From contig NW_003314279.1 of assembly GCF_000143415.4 (NCBI RefSeq), positions 1,416,457-1,480,456 on the forward strand: a DNA stretch of 64,000 nucleotides. Direction: 5' to 3'. Numbering within the stretch: position 1 is the stretch's first letter; the number at the start of each line of letters is the position of its first letter. Positions 35,897 to 46,089 of the stretch are shown in pieces. Under the pieces are notes generated by a model. It saw only the letters and a list, made by a program, of their open reading frames with translations, was not told the DNA's origin and did not search any database. This stretch comes from Selaginella moellendorffii. Taxonomy: Eukaryota; Streptophyta; Lycopodiopsida; Selaginellales; Selaginellaceae. Both the position numbers and the translations under genes were made by a program.

Positions 35897-35971
<75 letters not shown>

Positions 35972-36683
35972 TGCCGATCTAAAATATAAAAATGTAAAAA
36001 AATAAAAAAATAAAAAGTAAAAATTTACCTAAATGGTCTTCCATAGGATTTTCTCAATCCTGCACAATTGATTTGAGGTAAAATAATTTTGTTTTGTACC
36101 ATAAAGTAATTGCTTTCGAGTTACATTTGTCGAGATCATGACATGAGTATCCTATACTTTCTCCTTGGACAAAAGTAATTTAGAATAAATTACTTTATAG
36201 CACAAGATAAAATTATCATACATTAATTTGATTATGCACAACTAAGGATTGAAAAAATTTTATGAAGGGCATTTAAATTGTTTTTTAATTCTTTAATTTT
36301 TTTGTTTTTCTACATTTTTATGTTTTAAATCAACAACCTACTTTACCAATAAACTAATTGTTACACTTGCTTCCAACCCTTCTTCAAGGAGAGAGCATAG
36401 GGGTTGGAAAGCTTGTAGAACCCAGATGTTGCCAGTGACACAACATCCTCCAGCTTCCAAAACTGACAATCCATAGCAACCTGGCATCCAGCAAGAAGCC
36501 TCTCCACCTTGGCATCCTTACCTCACACAGTCATCACCTCTCCTCCCCCTCATCGCAATGGGCAGCACAATCAAAATACCCTAACTTTTAGGGGTTTTCG
36601 AAAGTTCTGGCACAAGGGTGTGCTGCATCAAGAGCAATCCATCAGTTCCAGTCACAGGTTGGTTATTCGAGTTGTGCTTTAGT
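35694..36683. other. AT-rich spacer with a long (TA)n run
   Basis: A nearly pure TA dinucleotide tract occupies about 35897-35968. The rest is AT-rich and no gene is seen until the degraded coding block at 36684. Around 36060-36340 two stretches are imperfect inverted copies of each other (GGATTTTCTCAATCC against GGATTGAAAAAATTT, and TAATTGCTTT...), suggesting a MITE-like element centred on about 36150. Confidence 0.5.
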
Positions 36684-37429
36684 TTATTTGTAGGCGACTG
36701 ATCTTCCATAGTACTGTTGGTCTTCGGTCTTTCCGAGTTCTTCAGGAACTTTCGCATTGCCAGCTACAACATCCGCCGCGCTAGAAGCCTGGAGTTCCTT
36801 GTCCAAAGGAACTAGATCTTCGTTGTCCAGAACCACACTGGGATTCTCTCGCGTCCACCGAGCACAGTCGCCAACCAGAGTTTTGAAATCTTGACAGCCA
36901 GAGCTCTCACATCGCCATCCCCAGCAACGTCCACACCAGCAGTCTTGTACCCGGAAGAACTGGAAACCCAAGGAGCATGAGCTTCTTCTCGGCACCGGAG
37001 CAGCGACGTTCCATAGATCTGCCACGCAACCAATAAATGGAGCAGCGATCTTTGGTGGAGCAGTACCATCACCTTGTGCTGTTAAAACCTCCGAGAATGA
37101 TCTTCCCAGTTCTTCCACAGCTGCTGCGGATGATGGATTGTGCTTGGAAACAAATGCCGGGCATTTGTCCCGACGAGCGAGCAAGCTTGCGACCAGGCCG
37201 GCCATGCAGACTGGCCCTTGTCGCTATTGACAACCACGGTCGCGAAGTTGAAGATCCTTTCATCGGCATCAAAATCTGGAAATACTTTCCTGCCTCTGCC
37301 GCCACTGTGCCGGTAGCTCTCAGCAAAGACGCAGCTGAGAATCCCCGGCGATGCAACATTTCCCTCGTGAAATCTGGCGCTGGAAGACGATATTTCATCG
37401 ATGAAGGAAGCGTTCCTGCCTTCTGCCAA
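36684..37429 (-). pseudogene. Unrecognised coding block, frame-shifted
   Basis: GC-rich coding-like sequence on the minus strand. Its upstream part reads DFDADERIFNFATVVVNSDK and GQSAWPAWSQAC (to about 37190). The frame then shifts and continues DKCPAFVSKHNPSS, AAVEELGRSFSEVL, APPKIAAPFIGCVADLWNVA and an acidic end (EELGKTEDQQYYG) to a stop at 36684. I do not recognise the family. A second frame (GYKTAGVDVAGDGDVRALAV) also looks protein-like around 36950-36890, which suggests further frameshifts or short introns that I cannot place. There is no neighbour to inform function; a PPR pseudogene lies 12 bp away in the opposite direction. Confidence 0.4.
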
Positions 37430-37440
37430 TTTACTCTAGG

Positions 37441-38004
37441 GAAGAAAGATCCACACGCTCATCCTCGAGCGCGGCCTCGAGGATCTCCACCTCTACAACC
37501 TCATGCGGTAGCGTCCACGACTACTCGTGGCATTTGCCCAAAATGGGTATCTGGAGGAGGGCAAAGGGGCATTCGATCGAATGCCACAGCGCGACGTTGT
37601 GGCGTGGAATTCGATCCTGGGCGCCTACGCTCAGAACGGGAAATCGATCGATGCGGGGCGATTCTACGAGAGAATGCTTGGGCGGGACGTGATCTCCGCG
37701 AATTCCGTTTGCCAAGAGCGGCGATCCCGCCGGCGCGTGGAGGGCCTTCGCGCTGTGGACGTCCATGGCGCAGGCGCGCGCTGCGGGCGGGCAGCTCGAT
37801 CTGGCGTTGGAGACGCTCCATCGCATGGCGCGGTGGAACGTCTTCTCCAGCACAGTAACGATGCAACCACGCGTTCCAGGCCAGGCAGGTCCTCATGCCC
37901 AGAACAAAAGCATCCAGCTTTGCCTCTACAAGCGACTGTGGCTCCCAGACTGCGTCGTCCCGGATCTCGTGGAGGTAAAGGCTTTCGCGTTGAATCCTTG
38001 TTGA
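37441..38004 (+). pseudogene. PPR gene fragment
   Basis: Starts with the N-terminal PPR style KIHTLILERGLEDLHLYNLM, then an in-frame TAG, then AFAQNGYLEEGKGAFDRMPQ, RDVVAWNSILGAYAQNGKS and YERMLGRDVISAN. The frame shifts at about 37710 into LDLALETLHRMARWNVFSS and dies at TGA 38002-38004. Two or three repeats remain; nothing indicates function. Confidence 0.85.
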
Positions 38005-38369
38005 CTGACCGTGCGTTGACTAGGTGTATGGCGGCAACAGGAAGGAGAGGATTGCAACCGAGAACCAGTGTTAAGTGTTAGAGAAATCCTTTCCAAGATG
38101 TCTTTGCCTGTGAGAGCTTTTGGAACAGGAGGTCTTGATTCTTGCGGGATCGCACGACTGGATCTTGGATCTGGAGCTCGTCAAGTGGCTGAAAGCATGA
38201 GTGATTGATTGATTGCCAGTCGAGCGTCTCTTTCCTTACAGTTCTTGGATCTCACTTGCGCTTCTTTCCAGATACTTAGGCGAGAATGCGAGCCTTTCTC
38301 ACCCCAGGGCATGAAACCAAAAGTGTGATATCAATTCAAAGTACGTCAATTGCTAATTTTGTTTAGCGA

Positions 38370-38595
38370 ATGGAGGAGAATGCCGAGCTGCGCCTCGAAG
38401 CTTTCGATTACTTGCAGCTCCCCTCCGCGATCAAGCAAGGTAGCATTTGATTCTTCGTCGTGGACGATCACTCTGAAAATTTTGCCCAGGCTATGTTGGG
38501 AGCCTATTCTTATTGCTTTGGAAGATGCTTCTCCTCGTGATGAATCGGAGGTTGTGTGTGGTAGAACTATTTCTTTTTTGGAAGTCTAAAGGGTG
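38370..38595 (+). other. Orphan exon pair of unknown gene
   Basis: ATG 38370 opens MEENAELRLEAFDYLQLPSA before a good donor at 38440. A 50-nt intron ends at CCCAG, and a second exon (from 38490, phase 1) reads GYVGSLFLLLWKM before running into the truncated SMG7-like copy on the opposite strand. The splice signals look real but the gene is cut off. Family not recognised. Confidence 0.35.
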
Positions 38596-38610
38596 GCTTT
38601 GCTTCCAGTG

Positions 38611-40176
38611 GAGTGCTCCTCCTGGCTCACGGAGAGCCTTGACAAGGATTCCTCGGAGAAGACACTCAGCGCCTGGACCCGCTCCAAGACATCCAGGAAG
38701 CTCCTCCTGAGCTCGTCGGACTCTGCGGTGGCCCGCACGGTGTCCTCGCTGCCTGCGAGCCATGCTGTGAAGATGACAAGCGCCGGGAGCATGGTTGTAT
38801 CGCTGATCGCCGCCAGCGTGCGAACGACTTTGAATGCGCACGCCAGAGTCTCATGCAGCCAGCTCCTTGGCGGAGAAGTCTTGCAGACGAGGCCGAGATG
38901 GAAGTCTTCGATGGAGCACGCTAGTATCGTCACGAATCTGTATTCCCAGGAAAATTTTTCCCCTGGTTGGCTCTGCTGGATCGCCGTCTTTAGCGGGAGT
39001 TCCCATCCATCGCTCGAGTTCGTTCAGTGTGCCATCCAGCACCTTCTGCAAATCGTCGAAACTGCAAGCGTATCAAAACCATTTGCATGTCTCAAGCTAA
39101 TGCACTCACCCAGTTTTCAGGAGTAAGATCTCGAAGAGCCTCAAGAGATTGTCAAAGTTGGACGATCCTTGGCTGGCTTCAGCGATGGCGTCCAACTGAA
39201 AAATCCCCATCAACTTCTCTCATCGTGCTCAATAAATGGATACCTTACTCTCCAGAAGAAGTAGAAGGTTGCTGTGGCTTGTTGGAGACGGTATCTTCAC
39301 AAACAAGCTCTTCAGATAGTGATACAGCACGAACTCTATCTCCCACATGGGTCGCCAGCTAGAGATCAAACACTTAGAACCGAAAGAACGAACAGAAAAA
39401 CAATCGAGATCCTCGCACCTGTCCATGCGCTCCACCTTCGCAGTGACAAAGCCTCGAGGCTTGCACGTAGTAGTCCTCCGCGGTGGAATAGTTCCTCTTG
39501 CCAAGGCTCACTCCATACACCTCCCTGTAGCGAGCCAAGTCCGAGGCGCAGTAGCAGCCGGTGACAAGTCTCGCGGAACTCTCTCGCCTCGCTCTCGTCC
39601 AAGCTCTTGTCACAGCTATCCGAGACGATCCCACCGAGGCCATGCCTCACTCTCACCCTGAAAACAAGCTCCGAGTAGAAGTTGGAGCTGCTGGCTATGA
39701 AGTCGATCAAAGGCGCCACCACATTCTTGAGCGTCTTCTTGCCGACGCGGTCGCTCTTTTGCGTGATCTTGGCGTGGTGGGCTTTCCAGAGCGCCTTCTT
39801 GATCTCGGGGCTGAGAGAAGGAGGCCGTAGCCATCGTCCCGGAGCGCGTGGACCTCTTTGAGATCCGCGTCTTTGCTCTCGAGCTTGGCTTTGAGATCCC
39901 TCTCGGCCTGGCTGAGCAAAGTGAGCAAAGAAGATTTGCGGCAGTGATAGATAGATACCTGGGAGGAGTCGATGCGGCGGTGCTTGGAATGTCGGCTTCG
40001 CTGCTCCTCCGGGGTGGTTTCTTGCGTACGCAGTCTTTACAGAAATCTCTCACTCACTCAAGAAATAGAAAGAGCAAAACACACACCTGTCACCTTTTTG
40101 CCAGTCCATCACGACTTATTCCTCTTGCAGCACCGCGGCTATCTTGTCAAGTTCTTCCTCTCTTGCGCTTCTCCAT
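38611..40176 (-). pseudogene. Truncated second copy of the SMG7-like gene
   Basis: Nearly identical over its length to 18545-20112, same strand. It retains exons 1-5 and about the first 430 nt of exon 6, then stops abruptly at 38611. Inactivating changes: a 2-nt loss in exon 3 (AGTCCGAGG against AGTCCCCGAGG, near 39540), a loss of about 36 nt in exon 3 near 39760 (the segment encoding EFRSQMQRAA), a further small deletion near 39820, and about 30 nt lost in exon 6 near 38675. An insertion of about 65 bp lies between exons 1 and 2 (about 40088-40155). The first six bases of the parental start (ATGGCG) are missing, leaving the second ATG. It cannot encode a full protein. Confidence 0.9.
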
Positions 40177-40307
40177 TTAGGGTTTATCAGTCTTTAGTCT
40201 AGCGCCATTGTGTAAGTTGCCACCATCGCCACGAGACGATTCCTCTTCGAGTTCCAACCCGACACAAGGATATAATCCCAACAACCCTAAGGGCCGACAG
40301 AAGCGCT
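40177..40307. promoter_or_regulatory. Promoter region of the HECT gene
   Basis: 131 bp separate the SMG7-like pseudogene start from the HECT start on the opposite strand. AAGGATATAATCC at about 40267-40279 could serve as a TATA-like element, and AACCCTAAGGG (40284-40294) is telo-box-like. Confidence 0.35.
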
Positions 40308-43300
40308 ATGTCGCAGGAAAGGGTGCTTGTTCCTTTGATGGCTGGCAGCCGCGCACAGCTCAATGGTGAGCTCACGGAGGATTTCACTAGTGTTTCCAGG
40401 GCCGCGCTGCTTGGCCTTCTCAATACCGCGCTGAGCAATGGTGGCAGCGACGCGCAAAACATAGAGGTGACCATTTTCTCTCTTGCAAGCTGTACTAATC
40501 TTCCTTTCCCTTGCTCTCCAGCCTCTTGTGTGTCTCCTGGTCTCGACTGACGCGGAGATTGTGTTACTCGCTTTGGAAGTCATTGCCTCGATCGTGCGCT
40601 CGCATAAGCTCGCTCATGACAAGCAGACGAGCAAGATCCTGCGGGAGTTTTCTCGGGGCTGGGCGGGGAGTAACGGGCCTCTGGATTTGGAGTCCTGCAT
40701 CTTTTGCGGTGACGCGGAACAAGCTCGTCTCGCATCCAGTCTCCACTTCGAGTTTTATCACGGTGGGAAGCTGGAAGTCATTCAGCTGGGCATGGAAGCT
40801 CTGCGCATGGACGACTGTTTGGCTCTCTTCAACAGGCTGGTGTGCGAGTTCAACGTCCCCATGGAGCTCCGGTTTGCGTTGCTGACGAGAATCCGATTCG
40901 CAAAGGCATTCTCGTCCACGGCAGCGAGGCAAACGTACGTGAGGATCTTGATCTTGTCTTTGGAGCTGATCCAGTGGCGGAAGCTCATGTTTAAGCAGCT
41001 GGCGGATGTCGTGGTGAGCGGCAACGACGTTCCCGAGAGCATCCGGGTGGCGGCGCTCTATGCCTTGACGGCTTACGGGAAAAGAGACATTTTTACGCGG
41101 GCGAACAGGGAGAGGAAGGTGAAAGAGTTTCTCAGCGGGAACAGCCAGCATTCCAGTGGCTTCATCCAGGCCTTGCTTTTCAACTCTTCTGTGGCCCCTG
41201 GCAAAGAGCTTCCTGGCTTCGTTTTGGGAGTCGCAAGCATCGACAACGTTTTGGCATGGCTGGAGGACGAGCTCGAGGGCCCTCGAGACGGACGTATGAT
41301 CAAGAGCCTACTGCTCTCCGAGGCTCTGCGTGATCCGGGGGCTGTCCATGGCATCCAGAAGGCCCGGGTGGAGCGATGCTTGGTCAAAGTTTTCGGAAAC
41401 TCCAAGCTGTTTGGAAGTGAAGTGTTTGATACAGCGGCTGGTGTGCTGCTATCTTGGGGTTGGAGTGATCAAGTAAAGGCTGCGTTTATGGAGGCTATGG
41501 TTTCGGAAGCTATTCCGTCTGGGTGGCAGATCACAGAAGCAGCCGTCACGTACTTCTTATCAAGGATGACGCCTGGGATTCAAACGAAGACGGTGGAGTT
41601 GATTCGAAGGGACGTCGCGAGCGTCTCTGACGTCGTGCTGCTGGAAGCACTAAGCCAGGACAGTTTTACGTCGTCGCTAATCGAGGCTGGCGGCTATGAG
41701 TTTCTCCAGCAGCTCCCGGGATATGTGCTGGAAAGGCCACGAAGGAGTGCTGCGCTCAATCTCAGCGACAGCTCCTACGTAGAGATTGCCAGGAGTCTCT
41801 CCTCGGATTTTGGAAAGTGTGCTTGGCACTCGGAGCGGCTAGCCAGACTTGTCGAGTGGCTGTTGTTCGACAACAACGGTGCCTGCAACCTTTCCTTCCT
41901 GAAGCAGCTCTACGCGCACGGGGCACTCGATAAGCTTCTGGCCAGCCTTGAAGGGCTGGGAGGGTGGTCTTCACAGGCGGCATTACCACCACTGGACGCA
42001 TACTTCTCCACTTTGAAGCAGCTCCTGGAGAATCACTCGGCCCTCGTAGGGGTGGTCGTCGACGAAAGCAGACTGGTTCACCGGATTCTCCACGCCGTTG
42101 TTGCGGTGTTTCGACTTTCTCACGGGCTGGCTACTCCAGAGGGCGCCGAAACTCTCCTCCTCACTGTCTGGAAGCGATGTGACTGCCAGGAAAGGCAGCA
42201 GGTCCTGGTTTCGCTACTCGAAGAGCTGGGACGCGGAGGTGCCGCAGCTGCTAGCGTGGTAGCTCTACTCGTTACCAAAGATGGTGGTGCTGCAGCATTT
42301 GCTCGAGCCCGAGGTGGGGTGGCGAGGACGGTGTTAGAGCTGCTCGAGTCTTCAGCGTCGCCTTCAGAAGATCTGCTGCGGATCCTAAACCGTATGTTTG
42401 AAGCTCGGGGTGACGACGACAGTGGCAATCCTTTTACTCCGACAGACTTGCCTGAGCAAAGCGACGAGCTCATGGTAAGGGCAGTAGTTTGGTATGGCAA
42501 CTCCCTCCAACGCAGGACTAGTCTCTGCATCTCGGAGCTTGCCAAGCTTGGTGAAACACTAACGAGGAATCACAGTGTTGCGCAGGAGCTGCTAAAGGCG
42601 GGTGATTTGGCTGGCCTTGTCGGCGCGATTCTGGAACTAGTCTCCGCGGATCCATGCTCCAAGAGCTACGCATTCAGGACCGTGGTTCATTTGCTGGAAG
42701 ATAGACAGGTGCTGTATCATAGCATGGTGCGCAAGATCTGGACGTATATGAAGATGACCTTTGACACGAAGTTTGACAGGAGCTGCAAGAGGAAGTGTGA
42801 CACCGGTCTCTTCGTGACGAGCTTCTCGTCCTTGGCCTTGAGAGAGCCGGATGTTTTCATGCAAGCGTCCTTTGATACCTGTGAAGTTGACGACGAGAAC
42901 TACATGCATTTGAAGGACGCCGACGTTTACCCGGATAGTAACGCCAGTGCTGCTGCTTCGGACGTCTTCACCCGGCTGCTGGATCTTCTTTTGGACAGGC
43001 TAGACGACGTCGCGTTGGAGCTCTTGACAGAGATAGTTGACGAGATCCCAGGCACACCGCAAGCCGTGGACGCCGGGATTGTTGAGCGTGTTTTGCAAAG
43101 CAGCGTGGATGCAGCCTTGGTTCGCAAGTTCGTCGGCGCCTTGATACGGCGCGAGAAAGACAGTTCCATAACTCCAGCCTTGATGAGCGCGTTCTCGTCC
43201 AAGCCGGACACTGTGAAACTGGTCTACCTCTCCAGAAATGTGCAGTGCTGCCTCCAGTATATCACCATCCCAGTGGCCGACTGCATGCTCAAAGCTCTCG

Positions 43301-46089
43301 GCGGACTCGATTTGGACCATCCAGAGGCAGGAGCCGTGGCAGCTTCGATCTTTGGGGTGCTGTCAGGATCCTGGGATGGCGATGATCTCCCAGGTCCAAC
43401 TTTCGATGGGCCTAAGGTGTCGGATGATGGCGTCGCAGCTTTTCTCGTTAACTGGCGGCAGATGGTGGCTCAAAGTGGCAGTGCTGCCGAGGAAAGCTCG
43501 ATCCAAGACGGGGAAATGGACGACGAGGAAGTGGATGACGAGGACGAGAAAGTGGATGACGAGGACGAGGACGTGGATGACGAGGACGAGGACGTGGATG
43601 ACGAGGACGAGGACTGGATGTCCTGGAAGATTGGCGAGGATGTTTTGGAGATACTCGTCAAGTTCCTGTGGCTCCATCCTGCTCATACAGGCCATTGTCT
43701 CTTGCAATTGGCCTGTCTTTTTAAAGAGCATGCTCCTTGTGCTGCGCTTTCGAAAGCTTTGCTTGGCATGGTCCTGAGCCCTGGAGCGATGCGAGCTTTT
43801 GGATCACGTCTCTGGCATAGGTGTTCCATCTCCGGTAAGTTTTGGCTCGCTGTTGCTTCACCATTCTTATTTCACAGTGTTCGTTGCAGGAGTTCCAGAC
43901 TTTGTGTTGGAACGAATGGTTTATATACATATCAGGCTGGCGTATCGCGGCTATTTCTTGGAAGAAGATAATGCGGTTGCTTTCATACCTGTGCTCGTCA
44001 ATATGCTGGATAAAAATCGCAGGCTTTCGAAGCTGGCGATGAAGATGCTGAAGATCGTAGTGCAGCACCTTCACAAAACATTCTCCATAGCTCTTTCAGA
44101 GGCGGAGGTTCACAAGCTCTGCCGTACCGTGCTTTTCACCAGCGAAAGGTAATTTATCTTCTTTTTCTCATATAGCTTGTCCGGACGATCACCTTTTATT
44201 TGTGCTTGTTTTGTAAAACAGATCGTCGCTTGACACCTTGGCCGACTTGCTCGTCTTGAATCCCGCTCTCTCGCCAGCCGTTGCCTCGCGTTTGACGAGC
44301 TTGTCCACGGAAGTTGGCAACTGTGCCTTGGAAAGCTTAGAGCGCGGCAATCACTCATGCAACGAGACCGTCGCTCGCCTTGCTCAACTCTTCGAGCGAC
44401 TTGTAGATCAGCAAAACGTGGAAGCAAGGGAGCACCTGGTCCGAACACTAGATCCGCTGTGGAGATTTGTGCGCGAGGCACAAAACATGAGGAAGACACG
44501 ACCACTCGTCGAGGCCTTCTTCCTCACTCAAGCACTCGGCTCCAGTAGCGCACCGCCAGACTCAGCCGTGACCACTCTACAAAGCATAGCCAAGAGACAC
44601 CCTCGCTACCTCAAGCTCGCGCTGCCCATGCTCCGGAAGTGGCCATGCCTTTTGAGCTTGGGCTTGGAGTTCAAGCTCGAGTTTGTGCGAGGCAGCTTTA
44701 CGTCTTGCACGAAATCTACACCACGTCCGCGGCTCCCCGTGACGAGGGACTGCATTCTACAGGATTCTCGCAAGGGCCTTGCGCAGCTGACGCCCGAGGT
44801 GCTCAGGCTCTCCAGGAGCGTGGTTTTGGAGTTTGTGGACGAATCGAGAGATGATTTGGGTGGATTAAGACGAGAGTGGTTTCACCTTGTGTCGCGGGAG
44901 ATTGGGGAGAAGCTGTTTACCACAGTTGGGGATGATCGCTACCAGCCATATCCAAGCTTGTCCGATAGCAACCTCTCGGACTTTAAGTTCGTTGGTCAGC
45001 TGGTGAGTGGTTTTTTCTTTCTATTTTTCTCAGTGCCAACCTTTCTCTTTGTTATCAGGTAGCCAAAGCTATTGTGGACGATGAAAGGCTTGATTTACGC
45101 TTTACTCGCGCCTTCTACAAGCACATACTAGGACAGGAGGTGACATACAAGGATATGGATGAAGAGTTTGTCAAGAATATTACTTGGTTGCTGGAGGTAC
45201 GTTTCTTTTATTTGTTTCACTTCTCTTATGAAGGTTTTTATTATTGCAGAACAACGTTGATGAATCAATAGGCCTGACTTTTAGTGTGGATATAGAGCAT
45301 TGCACATCAGGTGGAAAGACTGAGGTAACTAGAAGTTCATTTAAACTTGTTTATAAGGCTGATTTTGGAGTATAATTACAGTTGATTACCTGTGATCTTG
45401 TGGCTGGGGGAGGAGATATCTCTGTTACTGATGCAAATAAGCATGACTACGTGATGTTATTAGGGGAATATTTGATGACAAAATCAATCAAGCCACAGCT
45501 AAATGCATTTTTGGATGGGTTTTATGAATTAATTCCTATTGGTTTGTTATCAAACCTGAATGCTGATGACTTGGAGTTGCTCATATGTGGATCTTCTAAA
45601 ATAGAGGGTAAGTTTTTCATAAATTAGATTATGTATGTCTAATATAAATTCTATTTATGCAGTTCAAGATATTAAAAATGTTGCGAAATGTAAGCATCAT
45701 CACCATATTTTAAAATGGTTTTGGACCATCATTAAGGGCTTTAATGAAAAAAACAAAGAAATGTTATTGAAATTTATAACTGGCAGTTCAAAGGTAAATA
45801 AATATATATATATATAACTCTAATTGTTTTTTATTAACTTTTTATTTATTAGGTTCCATTTTCTGGCTTAAACAGTTTTTATATTGGTTATTTAGAAGAA
45901 GAAAATCATTATTTACCAGTTGCACATACATGGTAAGTATTTCACTTATATTAAATTTCTTTACTAAATATATGATTTTATTATTGTAGTGTTAATCAGA
46001 TTTTGTTGCCTCTTTATAAGTCTAAGGAACAACTTAGAGAAAAATTATTATTAGCCATATACGAAGGTGCTGAGAGGTTTGGTTTTTAA
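40308..46089 (+). CDS. Large HECT-type E3 ubiquitin ligase
   Basis: A predicted 1753-residue ligase from ten exons: 40308-40466, 40522-43834, 43890-44148, 44222-45002, 45059-45196, 45250-45324, 45382-45607, 45663-45793, 45853-45932 and 45990-46089. All junctions keep phase. The C-terminal HECT domain (about 1380-1753) has the N-lobe entry VDESRDDLGGLRREWFHLVS, the E2-binding region, and the C-lobe LPVAHTCNQILLPLYKSK. The catalytic cysteine (about residue 1721, codon split by the last intron) takes ubiquitin from E2. The end GAERFGF is the normal HECT tail. The 1350-residue N-terminal part is helical, probably ARM/HEAT-like, with an acidic tandem repeat (VDDEDED) at about 1057-1088. No UBA, RCC1, WW or IQ motif was seen, so the UPL subgroup is undecided. 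Exons 1-5 are GC-rich; exons 6-10 and their introns are strikingly AT-rich. Confidence 0.92.
43524..43614 (+). repeat. 21-nt coding tandem repeat (acidic)
   Basis: About four copies of GTGGATGACGAGGACGAGGAC-type units encode VDDEDED within the HECT ligase exon 2. Copy-number slippage would preserve the frame. Confidence 0.85.

Noticed and set aside
35897-35968. Possible CRISPR-like or satellite array
   Set aside because: It is a simple TA dinucleotide run with no unique spacers.
38484-38489. Promoter for a HECT-linked gene created by fusion of the orphan exon and the SMG7-like copy
   Set aside because: The two are on opposite strands and no continuous frame links them; it is only a breakpoint.
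40508-40885. Overlapping opposite-strand frames in the HECT gene
   Set aside because: The plus-strand HECT frame has spliced continuity, conserved catalytic motifs and correct phases; the others lack any family features.
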